A stretch of DNA of 64,000 bases from Bactericera cockerelli (GCA_024516035.1 CM044957.1:47467001-47531000), one strand, 5' to 3'; shown: positions 30,786 through 41,966, numbered from the stretch's first letter. Numbers and translations are program-made. The notes: generated from the letters alone by a model not told the origin.

Positions 30786-30915
30786 AAATCATTAACCTCA
30801 CCCAGCCTGGGTTTGGCCGGAATGCCAGCACCACGAAGTCTCCACCACACTGGACGTTGCTTCATTTCAATGATCATACGAGAACCGGTGCATTCAACGC
30901 TCCATCGACCCTGGT
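30786..30915 (+). repeat. Family E repeat, copy E5 (3' part)
   Basis: caaatcattaacctcaccca, gcctgggtttggccggaatg, ccagcaccacgaagtctcca, ggacgttgcttcatttcaat, gagaaccggtgcattcaacg. Short N-family text (ttctcttatatcgaagttct) follows. Confidence 0.7.
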
Positions 30916-31004
30916 GAAGGAAATTACTTGGAAATTGTTCTCTTATATCGAAGTTCTCGTATATCCAGATTCGATTGTACCTATAAAAAGTAAAAAAAAA
31001 ATAG

Positions 31005-31147
31005 ATATCATATTTGTGTTAATCACTTTCCTGTTATCACAACTTCTCAAACTCGCTTTACTTAATCCACGCTGAAACCGGGACTTGAACCACCGACCTC
31101 CAGGTTACAAGTCCGCCGCCTTATCCATCAAGCTACTGAGGTCGGTG
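31005..31147 (-). repeat. SINE family D, copy D6
   Basis: tatcatatttgtgttaatca, ctcaaactcgctttacttaa, aaccgggacttgaaccaccg, cctccaggttacaagtccgc, catcaagctactgaggtcgg. Full length. Confidence 0.8.
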
Positions 31148-31679
31148 ATTGTACCTATACATAATTATGTACCTATCTTTTAAATAACAATAATAATAAA
31201 AAATACGTCCAGAAAATTATTACCAGAGTGGCCAAATACAGAAGCCATGCTTGGCCTAACTGATTCGTAGCTACCCGGGTAGGTACCTCTTATTACGTGT
31301 TAGAACTTACACGTATATACCCGTTCCGTTCCTCTTGATTTGGAACCAGCAAAGCAACTTTTATCGATCCACTAGACTCGAGAAAGATTATTAATGGTAC
31401 GGGAGGTTAGTTTTGCAAATAATTTGCGAGAATATAGAGCACATCCTGTTGATTGCGAATTATTTCTTTTGAGACCTAGCCAAGGACTTCTGCCTAAGTC
31501 GCTGGAGAAAGGAGCAGCACATTGCTTGCGTGGAAACTGAGGGCGAACTTGGAAGACGAAATTGATAATTTAAGTCATTGCTGAGGATCGGTTTCCCGCA
31601 TATAAGGGCGAAATTAATAGACAAATTCTATATCACAAGTCATTGCTTAGCATTGGTTTTCCCTATCTAAGACAGTACG

Positions 31680-32165
31680 CCATCCGAGACATAGCGCCAC
31701 AGAGTTATTACAAACGTCTATTAATTCCGCCCTTGAGTCTCCGCCAACAGTATTGTGACTGGGGATGTTATAGACATCAAAAAAGACTGTTTTACCTTCA
31801 GATCAGTGCATTGGGTGTGTTAAGGTGCTAGTCTGGTAATCCAGGTAGCGTAGGGATCCGTTGGGTTTAAATCCCACCCACTGCATTAATTTTTCCTCAT
31901 TTATTTGAGTTTGTGATTACATAATAATAACACTCTGAGGGTTAGGTGCTAGAAAATGCTTTGAGAATTAACCTCGCCTGGTGCCTACCTTCCACTACAG
32001 GGTGTTATTAATTAATATTATTATTTTTATCACGCAATCCGAGACTTAGCGCCACAGAGGTGCTACAAACGTCTATTAATTTCGCCGTGAGACTCCGCCC
32101 TGAGTGTTGTCACTGATGTGGATATGTTATCGTCATCAAAGAGACTGTTTTATCTTCAGATACCT
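31680..32165 (+). repeat. Duplicated 130-bp segment split by a SINE B copy
   Basis: The segment ccgagacatagcgccacaga, acaaacgtctattaattccg, gagactgttttaccttcaga at 31680-31803 recurs at 32038-32165. SINE B copy B3 (31805-32022) lies between them. An earlier, weaker repeat (aagtcattgctgaggatcgg) is at 31573 and 31637. Confidence 0.7.
31805..32022 (+). repeat. SINE family B, copy B3
   Basis: gtgttaaggtgctagtctgg, taatccaggtagcgtaggga, tccgttgggtttaaatccca; tail gagggttaggtgctagaaaa, ttaacctcgcctggtgc. B box mutated. Confidence 0.75.
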
Positions 32166-32805
32166 AATTACCTACATAGGTGAATCTTCAGTGGATAAGT
32201 AAAAAAAAACAGGAGCCACTATCCAAATAAAGCTAGATAAAGCTTATCTAGCAACAGTAAAGTTGCAATTATTTGCATCTTCAGAAGTTGTATCTTCATA
32301 CAAGATCCCAAATTTCCACTTACTTTACTTTCCGTGTCCAGTTCACGGTGGTGGAAAGATTGACACGGGTATTGAATCCTTTGAACGCCCAGACTCTGTC
32401 TAGAGTACTCTAAACTTTCAGAACTTAGAGGAAACAAGAAGGGCTTGGTTTTTAATACTTTTGCAATAAATAGTTATCAATAATTTTAAGTATTTATGAA
32501 ATTATGGGATAGCTTCAAGTCACCAATAACAAATAAATTCAGAATAATGTTCTCCAGCAGTACTTCTGGCTTTGCAAAATTTCAGATCCAGGACTCAAGT
32601 CGAAAGGAATAAAATCAGATTTCTCGCACGGGAGTCATCTTGGAAATCCACTGTTACATTATAGAACTCAGTACTAACTTTATGAGATGGAAGTTTGACT
32701 TCATAGTCTTCATAAATTTATGATAATGTGTATGTATGTGTCTTTGGTTGGATCACAAGTGATTACTTCGATCAGTCGATCTTTACCTTCAGAATAAAAT
32801 TAGTG
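32166..32805. other. Intergenic DNA, nothing recognised
   Basis: AT-rich; no conserved frame, RNA or repeat recognised. Confidence 0.45.
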
Positions 32806-33017
32806 TGAGCCAGCGTCGATTACGCTTTGAATGCACCGGTTCTTGTAGAATCAACGAAGTAAAGCAACATCCAGCGAGGTAAAGACTTCGTGATGCTCTC
32901 ACAACGCAGGCTGGGTGAAGTTAATGTGGGTAGCATGCAGGTTTGTGATTTTCCTGCGAATGGAGGGTAACGCCCCCGTCGTGATATGACATTTCAGTTG
33001 ATATTGACGTTGACACA
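32806..33017 (-). repeat. Family E repeat, copy E6
   Basis: Reverse copy: gccagcgtcgattacgcttt, gaatgcaccggttcttgtag, gcaacatccagcgaggtaaa, gacttcgtgatgc, cgcaggctgggtgaagttaa, ctgcgaatggagggtaacgc, cgtcgtgatatgac. Confidence 0.78.
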
Positions 33018-33020
33018 GAG

Positions 33021-33192
33021 CGCACGAATAGCTGAGTGGTTAAGCACTCGCTTGCCATGCGGAAGGTCCCAGGCTCGAACCCCCGCGCCGACAAAAATTT
33101 GTATTCAAAACTTGGTTACAGTTGTTTGTAAGGAATACCTTCTGGTGCGCTCGTGTTGACCCAGCACCTAAATGGGAAGTATTGTGTCACTT
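33021..33192 (+). repeat. SINE family C, copy C4 (3' truncated)
   Basis: gcacgaatagctgagtggtt, aagcactcgcttgccatgcg, cccaggctcgaacccccgcg, gttgtttgtaaggaatacct, gacccagcacctaaatggga, then ends at gtgtcactta. It directly follows a reverse family E copy. Confidence 0.75.
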
Positions 33193-33235
33193 ATTCTATT
33201 GTATACCCACGAGCAGCTCAAAGCATTTTCTACCA

Positions 33236-33429
33236 GAATAATAATCTTTAGTGGAAAGTAACCACCAGGCGAGGATGCTCATGCAAAGCATTTTCTACCA
33301 CCTAACCTCAGAGTGTTATCTTTAGGTGGTCATATGCAATTTATGCACTGGAAGGGATTCGAACCAACGGATCCCCGCGCTACCTGTATTACCAGACTAG
33401 CGCCTTAACCACTTGACTACCAGTGCACT
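33236..33429 (-). repeat. SINE family B, copy B4
   Basis: Reverse: ctttagtggaaagtaaccac, gcattttctaccacctaacc, attcgaaccaacggatcccc, attaccagactagcgcctta, ccacttgactaccagtgcac. Confidence 0.78.
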
Positions 33430-33799
33430 AACACTCAGAGCCTTATTATCAAAATAATAGCTAAGAGCTATTGGTATGATAAATCCTTAGCACTAATATA
33501 ATAAATTGCAAGCAGTACGAAATTTACGAGTATAATATTTTCTTTTCGAGTTAGCCTGAAAGCACAATTGGTTATCTCTTCAAATTATTACACCCTTAAT
33601 TCACTCTGCTCATTACCAGGAGCATTTACCAAGTTCCTGAAAATCCTTCAAGTTATTGCTACCGTCTCTAATGATCTACATTTTAAATAGAAGTTAAGCC
33701 AAAAAAAGTTATTGCTCCATTAGTGAGAAATCCAAAAAGAGATTTTATTTTGATTCCAAATGATAATAATACAATCTTTGTACCAAATCAATTTCACAT

Positions 33800-33990
33800 G
33801 TCTTATTATTATTATATGAAGCTTTATTAGTAAAAGGACAAAGTATACAATATTTACATTACTAAATGGTTTGAAAATTATTAAATGATAAAATTGTTTG
33901 AAAAAAAAAAAAAAAAAAAATTAAGAAGAAAATAATAATTTCATAACTAAAGGGCGGGGTTATTGCCTGAAGCAAACTCTTCCACCCAAC
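33800..33990 (-). repeat. Retroposon family H, copy H3
   Basis: ttattattattatatgaagc, tttattagtaaaagg, internal A run, aactaaagggcggggttatt, gcctgaagcaaactcttcca, cccaaccc. Confidence 0.7.
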
Positions 33991-34235
33991 CCTTTGTGTC
34001 TTGAACTATGAAGTCCTTTTTTTGTATAGATAATCGTCTTTTTTTTTGGATTGTCAACTGTAAATTCTAAAATATAGGTACTACTCGTATTATGAAAATG
34101 ATGATGATTCTAGACACTTTTACCTACTATTTTAGTGGGCTAGATAATTGATTTAAATGTTTCTAGATCTCTGTATTGACGAAACGAATTACAAACATAT
34201 ACGCAACACTGGATTAAGTATGGTGAATTCTCACA

Positions 34236-34460
34236 ATAATAATAATAATAACAGTCTTTAGTAGAAGGTAACCACCAGGCGAGGTTAATTAGTGCTCAAA
34301 GCATTTTCTACCACCTAAGCCTCAGAGTCTAATTATTATGTGGTCACTAACTCAAATAAATGAGGAAAAATTCATGCACTGGGTGGGATTCGAATCAACG
34401 GATCCCCACGCTACCCGGATTACCAGACTAGAGCGTTAACCATTGGACTAACAGTGCACT
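34236..34460 (-). repeat. SINE family B, copy B5
   Basis: TAATA tail, cagtctttagtagaaggtaa, ccaccaggcgaggttaatta, ttctaccacctaagcctcag, ctgggtgggattcgaatcaa, taccagactagagcgttaac, aacagtgcactc. Confidence 0.78.
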
Positions 34461-34984
34461 CACAGTGTATGAAACACGATTTTCAGAGATGCAACTGTTT
34501 GAGATGTAAAATGTAAATTAACCAAATTGTAGTTTGAACTCTTTCATGCAACCGTTCAAGATGTAAAATAACCAAATTGTAGTTTCCAAGGATCAGAGAA
34601 GATAGGTAGTTATCAGCTTCATCTACCTACTGTGTAAGATCAGCGGGTAGCTTCAACTCAGAGCAAACGTCTTTGGCGGTATCTTTAAAGTGAAATATTA
34701 ATTGCTTGTTAATGAACAAGAGATAAATTGCATGATGCTATTAATTTGCAATTTTCAACTCCAAATGGCAATCGTGGCGTTGCTGTAGGTCGAACTAAAT
34801 CTCAAGAATGATATAAATATTGTTTGCTCGGTCCAAACTTCTGCACAGTATTTCAATGTCGTTTTCGGGTTATTGGATCATTTTTTTGTGACCTGTCTGC
34901 CTGTCTCTCCTTACTTAATGATGCTTTACTTTGACGTGCATTGGTGGCTATTGATTTATTTTGTTCCAAGGTCTAGCTTTGGGA
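34461..34984. other. Intergenic DNA, nothing recognised
   Basis: Includes a short direct repeat (caactgtttgagatgtaaaa / caaccgttcaagatgtaaaa, both followed by taaccaaattgtagttt). No frame or RNA recognised. Confidence 0.45.
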
Positions 34985-35370
34985 CTAGACACAGGGAGGA
35001 GACCAGCAGTCTGGCTGGGGGACTATAAACAGGGAGGAGACCAGCAGTCTGGCTGGGGGACTATAAACAGGGAGGAGACCAGCAGTCTGGCTGGGGGACT
35101 ATAAACAGGGAGGAAACCAGCAGTCTGGCTGGGGGACTATAAACAGGGAGGAAACCAGCAGTCTGGCTGGGGGACTATAAACAGGGAGGAGACCAGCAGT
35201 CTGGCTGGGGGACTATCAACAGGGAGGAGACCAGCATTGGCTTGGTTCTGGGGGTCCTTGTCAATTATTAGTCTCCTTGTAAAGACAGTGGTAGAAGTGA
35301 TGAGTCATTCCTCCACTGTCTGGCTACCTTCGTTCACGATGACGCGACCTTCGTTTATGATGATGAAAAT
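34985..35370 (+). mobile_element. Family L element with seven 38-bp tandem units
   Basis: Seven near-identical 38-bp units (ctataaacagggaggagacc, agcagtctggctgggg) end in a conserved tail: agcattggcttggttctggg, caattattagtctccttgta, agacagtggtagaagtgatg, cactgtctggctacc, cgttcacgatgacg. The same tail with different unit counts occurs at 3940, 43535 (reverse) and 51165. Class unknown; non-coding. Confidence 0.82.
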
Positions 35371-36069
35371 ACGAGCACATCAGCTAGCTAATTTAAAATT
35401 TTCAAGGAGGAGTCGCCTACCTTATAAAATAATATTAATTTTAAGATGAGACAGACCCTACTTCAAGTCCGAGCTTCAACCAATCACAGAACACTAATAG
35501 TAAGTCGTTAGTAAATCTCCATTGCAATGTAGATAAAACTATTATAACAACCATTGGAACAATAACAAAGTAGTTGAGGCCTAATTTTAAAATAGTATTA
35601 AATTCAAGATAAGCTAGACCTTCCCTCAAGTTGGAGTTTCAACCAATCACAGCGCACTATAGCCCGACTTCAGGGACAGTCTGGCCTATCTCGAAATTCT
35701 CAAATTTAATCTTACCTATTTTATAATTCGCCCCTAAAGGTAGTCATTTGATAACACATGGACGATCTCTAGTTTAAAACGGTCTAGGTGGGTATTATCT
35801 CAGAAGTGCACTGGTAATCAAGTAGTTAACATGCTAGTTTTTTTACAATTTTTATGGCTCTCTCCCTAAGTAATACTTCTAAGGATTCAAAAATATTCAG
35901 CACAATATTCTACAAGTGAACATTATGCCAGGCGTATTGCATAACCAGAAATATAATCGGGCTTATTCAAGTTTAAGAATTCTAGACGAATGGTATTGTA
36001 AAAAATAGAGGGTATAATACCTGTCGTGATATGACGATGTAGTTGAAAATGATGTCAAACTATAGTAAA
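35371..36069. other. Intergenic DNA with small repeat pieces
   Basis: aaaataatattaattttaag...caaccaatcacagaacacta at 35425-35490 recurs as taaaatagtattaaattcaa...caaccaatcacagcgcacta at 35588-35660. A SINE B head fragment lies at 35804-35837 and a family E fragment at 36003-36060. No gene seen. Confidence 0.5.
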
Positions 36070-36170
36070 AAAACTAAATGGGAGGATAACATGTCATGTC
36101 CCGGCTGGGTTTCGAACCCACCACCTCTGGATTACCGACGCGCGCCTTTACCACTGAGCTACCGAAACAG
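36070..36170 (-). repeat. SINE family A head, copy A5
   Basis: aaatgggaggataacatgtc, atgtcccggctgggtttcga, acccaccacctctgg, accactgagctaccgaaaca. Tail lost. Confidence 0.72.
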
Positions 36171-36175
36171 ACTAG

Positions 36176-36345
36176 TATGATATTTGTGTTAATCACGATC
36201 GTGATATCATAATTACTCAAACTCGTCTTCCTAATTACTTTCTATTACCAATAAGGTATAGAAAGTATTGTTATCAGTCCGATTTTTCGAAATTGAGCTG
36301 ATAACATTTTTTTTTTACTTGGGACTTGAACCACCGACCTCCAGG
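36176..36345 (-). repeat. SINE family D, copy D7, interrupted
   Basis: tatgatatttgtgttaatca and cataattactcaaactcg (36176-36225) are separated from cttgggacttgaaccaccga, cctccaggt (36318-36345) by about 95 bp of unrelated sequence. The right end is lost. Confidence 0.6.
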
Positions 36346-37406
36346 TCTGAGTGATCGGCAGTGCTCCAGGCCAAGTTCCAGCAAGCAAGGCTGTGTATCT
36401 TTACACAAACCGATTCATCTGGTTTTTCGCACCCTGATATTTTTGGTTCTGTTGACCATGGAGCTATGAAAGCACATAATTATGTTCTCTTACTACCACT
36501 GAAGCCACAATGAAAATTTCAAGAGTTATAAAAAAACTTTCGGAGAGAGGTTATTTTAATTTTTGTAATTTTGTAACTGATTTACTGACTCACAGACTGA
36601 TAGATCATCAATATTATGAGGCAGTTCCCCACAACCTAGAAATCTGAAATTTTGCATGGTGGTAGGGTTTAATGTAAAAGTACAGGGAAAAATTAGAGGA
36701 TAGTTGGCAGTTAAAAACATACAAACTGAGGAAATCAGAAAACGGGGTTTAAAAAAAAATACTTTGGGTGTGGAATTGTGGAAAGTAACTTTTTTAGTAA
36801 CCAAGCTGCAAGTAACTAAAGCTGCGAACAAGATATTACTCTCTTCATTTTCAAAACTTTTAGAATAGGAGTTCTGGAACTTGGCCCATTTTTCAACGGT
36901 AGTTTTTCGGGGGGATTCTGATACCAGTCCACCTTCTTAGCAACCAAGCTATCGATCAAGTTGGTGTACCCAAAAATTATCGCGAAATGTAAACGTTATA
37001 CAAATAAAAAAATACATCTAGAGAGAAAGTGATTTGTCCATATTGGCAGAGTTTTTTTTAACGTGATCTCAAAGTATCCAATCAAGAAGAAATTTACATT
37101 TTGGTTTATTTTACCATCCGGAGGACCCCAGCCAGCCTCTTCACCGGATGTTCCCGTTTATATTATGAGAGCAGAGTGCTGCAGAAGTTTAATAATATTA
37201 TGACGTCGTGAATTTATTGGTTTAGCTTGGAGATTTATTCGTTAACAATTTGGTCCTGGTTGTAGATTAATTTGTTTTATCCTCAGGACTTGGAATTAAA
37301 CTTTTCTCATCTCCACCAAAAACGCACAGGTTGGTTTTGCACACCCAATTTTTACTTCCGAGAATGTCGATTAACCCGTGAGTGGTCCTCTATAGGGAAT
37401 TTATAA
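36346..37406. other. Intergenic DNA, nothing recognised
   Basis: No conserved frame, RNA or repeat recognised on either strand. Confidence 0.45.
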
Positions 37407-37613
37407 TAATAATAACAGTCTTTGGTGGAAGGCAACCACCAGGCGAGGTTAATGCTCAAAGCATTTTCTACCACCTAATCCTCAGAGTCTTATTATTATG
37501 TGGTTACGAACTCAAATTAATGAGGGAAAAGTCACTGGGTGGGATTCGAACCAACGGACTCCCTACGCTACCTGAATTACCAGACTAGCGCGTTAACCAC
37601 TTGACTACCTGTG
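37407..37613 (-). repeat. SINE family B, copy B6
   Basis: TAATA tail, agtctttggtggaaggcaac, aaagcattttctaccaccta, tgggtgggattcgaaccaac, attaccagactagcgcgtta, accacttgactacc. Good match. Confidence 0.78.
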
Positions 37614-37952
37614 GAATATATCTCACCCAATAACTTTTCTCACCAAAAAAAGTGCAATAACTTGGTAATTATTGGCTCCAACTGGTCGGGTCTCTCAGTA
37701 GCTGTTCAAAATATGTTTTACTTTGTGCTTTATGATAGGGGCTTAGGACTTTTATGGACATCGATTGTTTAATATTGGACAACCCCTCCCAACCAAGCCT
37801 AGACGGGCCGTCAAAGGCACACGACTGGGATAGATAGATCCCTGGTCACAATAGATATTCCTAAGTCGCAGTGTTAATTGTATGGTGTTTCATCTGAAAC
37901 CCTGCAATGAGTTCACATAATAAAAACAATTTTAATAATATCTATTAAAGTT

Positions 37953-38098
37953 ATTATATTTGTGTTAATCACTTTCGCGATATCACACATAGGTACTCAA
38001 ACTCGCTTTACTAAAATCAACGCTGAAACCAGGACTTGAACCACCGACTTCCAGGTTACTAGTCCGCCGACTTCTCGATCAAGCTACTGAGTTCGGTT
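37953..38098 (-). repeat. SINE family D, copy D8
   Basis: ttatatttgtgttaatcact, actcaaactcgctttactaa, aaccaggacttgaaccaccg, acttccaggttactagtccg, cgatcaagctactgagttcg. Confidence 0.78.
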
Positions 38099-38536
38099 AG
38101 AATATCTATTATTAAGTATAGGTAGGTACCGGAAATATTATGTTCGTTTTGTATAAAAAAAATTGCTCTGATTTTTTTTTTTTTTTTTTTTCTGGACATG
38201 TCACATAACTTCTTTGGCAACTTTTTGAAAGTTTTAGGTAGTTAATAAAATAGTGTTTTATGTACAATTTTTTTTATGTAATACTAATACCTACTACAAA
38301 AAAAATCCAAAAATTATAGCAGAAAGTGGAAAAATCGCGTCTTCATTTTCTGTCGCAACAGATTTTTTTTTGGAATGTAGGAAAAATGATATTGTACCAA
38401 ACTATGTAGTTTGAAGAAAATTGAATGAGAGTATTTGGAGGTAAAAGAACCTATTATTTCTTCTTAATATTGATGTCAGTCTGTTGATTAAATAATAAAC
38501 GTTCTGATTTATTTCTCCGTCTAATGAAAAAAATGG

Positions 38537-38568
<32 letters not shown>

Positions 38569-38995
38569 AGATAAAAGTGATGAAGTAAAATAATATTGCC
38601 AAGTGTACAAGTATAATACGCTGTAAACCGTATAATTCACGAGCAAGTATTGCGTCCATGTTTGGCTAAAAGTATTGAATAAAATTAATTTTTGCGAGGA
38701 GCGATTCTGTAGCTAGTGGTTATATTATCCATAGGATTACTTTTTTTAGTAAATTCGGTGACTTTTATTTCAAATCAACAAGATAATAACATTGATTTAG
38801 AATTACTTTAGTTTTTGTTTAAATTATATATCTATGTATGATAAAAGTAGGTACCTATCAATTTAGACATACTATCAATGAGATCAGATCTCCTTGCCTA
38901 TTCACAAAGAAATACAACTGAAATCAATATTTGTTCTGGGCTTAATATAGCTTTACTTATAAAACTTTGCCCTTATAAGATTTTCTATTATTATT
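38099..38995. other. AT-rich intergenic DNA
   Basis: Long T and A runs (38168-38191, 38538-38565). No frame, RNA or repeat recognised. Confidence 0.45.
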
Positions 38996-39010
38996 TCCAC
39001 TTTCTCTCCT

Positions 39011-39412
39011 TTGGAAGGTAATTTTTACCTTTCAAAGGGTATTACACCAGGAGCGGATCATATGATCAAGTCTCCTGGTGTTGTAACTTCAGGAGCGGAT
39101 CCGAAGATCAAGTCTCCTGAAGTTGTTTGGTTCATAATGTGGGGAGGTTATTTTATGATGGACTTTGTGTATTCCATCTTTTTCTCTCCCGTGGCTATCC
39201 CCCTTGGTGGTCCAATGGATTTTTCCATAGGAAAACACTTTCGGGGGTACGGATAGATCCGAACAGCCACTTGGTCACATTATGAATCATTAGGTATGTA
39301 TGTCAACAGAATTTTCATGAGGACATGCCTCACTACTTTTAGAGAAGGTGTCTCTATGCTTCTGTTGACATACCTCGCAGTCAGTGTTCATATGGTATTG
39401 TGAATTACCATA
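39011..39412. other. Cluster of hairpins, possible structured RNA or palindromic end
   Basis: Five inverted repeats in 370 bp: 39044-39053 with 39072-39081, 39085-39095 with 39114-39124, 39298-39311 with 39360-39373, and 39391-39397 with 39406-39412. The third (GTATGTCAACAGAA and its complement) encloses two further short stems, TGAGG-acatg-CCTCA and AGAGA-aggtg-TCTCT, giving a three-way junction. An 81-residue + frame (39011-39256) covers the first two and would read ITPGADHMIKSPGVV then TSGADPKIKSPEVV, so a decayed coding repeat is an alternative for that part. Confidence 0.5.
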
Positions 39413-39691
39413 CTACTTCCTGGGACGTTGCTGATACTTGCAACCATCCAGGGATCACTGACCACTTGCTCGGGTGCCTCGGGAACGCCAAATCCCGTAT
39501 GACCATTTATTGCTAAATAGTCATCCCTGAGGTTATTATTATTATATTGAAAAAATTGTCTTACGAAAAAATGTTTTGGGCTGCTGCCTCCACTTCCCAA
39601 TTACCTATAATAATTTATGTAGGTAATAATGACAGTGACATTTTTATACATATTCAATTGTATAGTATTAATATCAAGATTTTTTTTATTG

Positions 39692-39977
39692 ATTAGTGTT
39701 TCACAGCCTTTTTTATTTCGTGGCCATGAAACAGGAGCTACTGTAGACGTTTGTGGTCTGTCTTCTAGCTTGATGCCCATCCCGTAGTATGACTCCCCTC
39801 TGATGGGCGATAAGTGAAACAATACTTCCACTGTAGGTGCTGGGTCAACACGGCGAGCGCACCGGAAGGTATCCCTTACAAACAACTGTAACCACATTTA
39901 GAATTAATTTTTTTGTGGGCACCGGGTATCGAACCCAGGACCTTGGGCATGGCAAGCGAGTACCTTAGCACTGAGCT
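39692..39977 (-). repeat. SINE family C, copy C5
   Basis: Reverse: gtgtttcacagcctttttta, ccatgaaacaggagctactg, tagacgtttgtggtctgtct, cccctctgatgggcgataag, ttacaaacaactgtaaccac, gcatggcaagcgagtacctt, gcactgagc. A short family F tail fragment follows at 40010-40085. Confidence 0.78.
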
Positions 39978-40227
39978 AACTTATAAATAAATGTGTTTTA
40001 TTTGAGTTTTTAATATCACAATTTCAGTGGGTAGCGCGGAATTACAGGACTTTTCCTTTTCTTTTAAAATTTATTGTATATCTCTTTTGTGTATACCCTA
40101 TCAGTTTCCTGGCCCGGACATGACAAAAACCAAAAAATAAACATACCCATTAGCAAGGATTAATGTGCGTGTGATTGACTCGCTAAAATAAAGGTTAAAT
40201 CACTCTTGGATGCATATATACAAATAA

Positions 40228-40448
40228 ATGAGATGTAGCCAGCGTCGATGGCGCGTTGAATGCGTAGGATCTAGGATCACCGAAGTTAAGTAACGTCCAG
40301 AGATGTTAAGACTTCGTGATGCTGGCATTCCGGCCCAATTCAGGCTGGGTAAGGTTAATGTGGGTAGCAGGTTTGTGAGTTTCCTGGGAATGGAGGGTAA
40401 CACCTCCGTCGTGATATGACCATGAAGTTGAAAGCTACGTTAACCCCA
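40228..40448 (-). repeat. Family E repeat, copy E7
   Basis: tgtagccagcgtcgatggcg, cgttgaatgcg, aacgtccagagatgttaaga, cttcgtgatgctggcattcc, ggctgggtaaggttaatgtg, gggaatggagggtaacacct, cgtgatatgaccatgaagtt. Confidence 0.8.
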
Positions 40449-40494
40449 CCCCCTCAAAAAAACAATCAAGGTCTGATGCTTGCTCTTATCCCTC

Positions 40495-40845
40495 AGTTGG
40501 GACTTTTACCACTTAATTATTCGTCTAGGGATTACTGCTGGAATAATGGGACTTATCAGCCCTATATAATTGTACAGTATAAAACAGTGAGAGTAAAGGG
40601 ACTCTTTAATCTCATTCTTGCAGGATAAACAGACTTTAATCTTAATAATAAACTTTATTCTCATTCTTGCAGGATAAACAGACTTTAATCTTAATAATAA
40701 ACTTTAATCTTATTCTTGCAGGATAATCTTAATAATAAACTTTAATCTCATTCTTGCAGGATAATCTTAATAATAAACTTTAATCTCATTCTTGCAGGAT
40801 AATCTTAATAATAAATTTTAATCTCATTCTTGCAGGAAAAACAGG
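40495..40845 (+). repeat. SINE family A tail with downstream tandem array
   Basis: gttgggacttttaccactta, ggattactgctggaataatg and ggacttatcagccc are the tail of family A (40495-40612). From 40605 a tandem repeat of ctttaatctcattcttgcag, gataatcttaataataaa follows, with units of 55 then about 40 bp, five or six copies. The unit seems to have grown from the SINE's AT-rich end. Confidence 0.7.
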
Positions 40846-41525
40846 TATCTCTTGATGGTTTTAGGGCAGACGTCCTGCTGTGTCTGGAGCAGTACCACTA
40901 GATTTTTCTTTTTTATTATTCTTTTTCTTTCTTTCCATTTCTCTATAGTGGTTGAGTGGAAGAGCTCACATGTGCGAACCCTGCCACTTTAAAGAAAGCC
41001 AAATTTTTTTTGTTTTGTATACAAATCAATGGGATGTCGCACAAAACTATTGCTCAAAAATGTCAGACGCTAACTTTACGCACCTGAGAAGCTCACATGC
41101 AACAGTCGAGTGTTTTACACAGCTCTAATTCAGTTACTATACTTCATAGAGAGATATTAATTTATGAGAACACAGTCATAATCCCGGAGTCTGATGGTGC
41201 GTTCTCCAAAGTCCTTAATTTATTCTCTGTCAAAGAGTCCCCTGGTATATATACTCCCAAGTTACCGTGCTAGTACTTTTCTTCGTCTATTTCAGCAAGT
41301 GATTGGCGAGAACAGCGGGAGTATTTCTTCTCATATAAATACGAAATTGTCTTCAGTAAATAAAAAGATTATATCCTATACAGCTAGACGTACAGATATA
41401 ATTTTGGCTGAGATTTGAATAAAACAAACATGCACACGCTCGTATGTCAAGTGATTATAAAATAAGCGCTTATTTCACACATTAATCCCTAAGATCAAAC
41501 TGAAATCCAGCTCTTTCTATGCGTG

Positions 41526-41966
41526 CAGGCGCGGTCGGTGCTAGGGAGTTGGGTGGAAGAGATTGCCAGGGGCAATAACCCCGCCCTTTAGGTAGGACAT
41601 TAGCTTCTTTCTCTTTTTTGTTCTTGTTTCTTTGTTCAATCTATTTGATTTTTCTTTATAATTTCATTGTATTTTACTGAATACATTTTTGTTCTACCTA
41701 GTAAAGCATACTATAATAATAATAATAATAATAAAGGAGCTGCGGAACTGCAGCACCCCCAGACGAATAAGAAAAAAAGAGTGTTTTTTTCAAGTTCTAG
41801 CTCTTACACAGAGAAAATCTTTCTTTTTTTAATAATGAGTTTATAATGATTTGCATGGTAGACACACTCAAACCCGATAGGTTATGACAGAGCGACTCTA
41901 TGAATCCCATTTTAGTCCGATTTATGTGGCAGCACCCCCAAAACATTTTCCCACGGGCCGCGCCTG
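41526..41966. mobile_element. hAT-like element (family J), copy 1, carrying a nested insertion
   Basis: Starts CAGGCGCGGTCGGTGCTAGG and ends CCACGGGCCGCGCCTG, the same terminal inverted repeats as the element at 60171, which has an 8-bp target duplication. Interior text (gctgcggaactgcagcaccc, ctagctcttacacagagaaa, cagcacccccaaaacatttt) matches that copy, with an internal deletion. A family H retroposon interrupts it at 41549-41735. No target duplication is preserved here. Confidence 0.7.
41549..41735 (+). repeat. Retroposon family H, copy H4, nested in a hAT element
   Basis: ttgggtggaagagattgcca, ggggcaataaccccgccctt, taggtaggacattagc, T-rich body, ttctacctagtaaagcatac, (TAA)n. Flanked by GGGAG (41544-41548) and AGGAG (41735-41739), a probable target duplication; the uninterrupted host sequence is seen at 60190. 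Confidence 0.78.
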
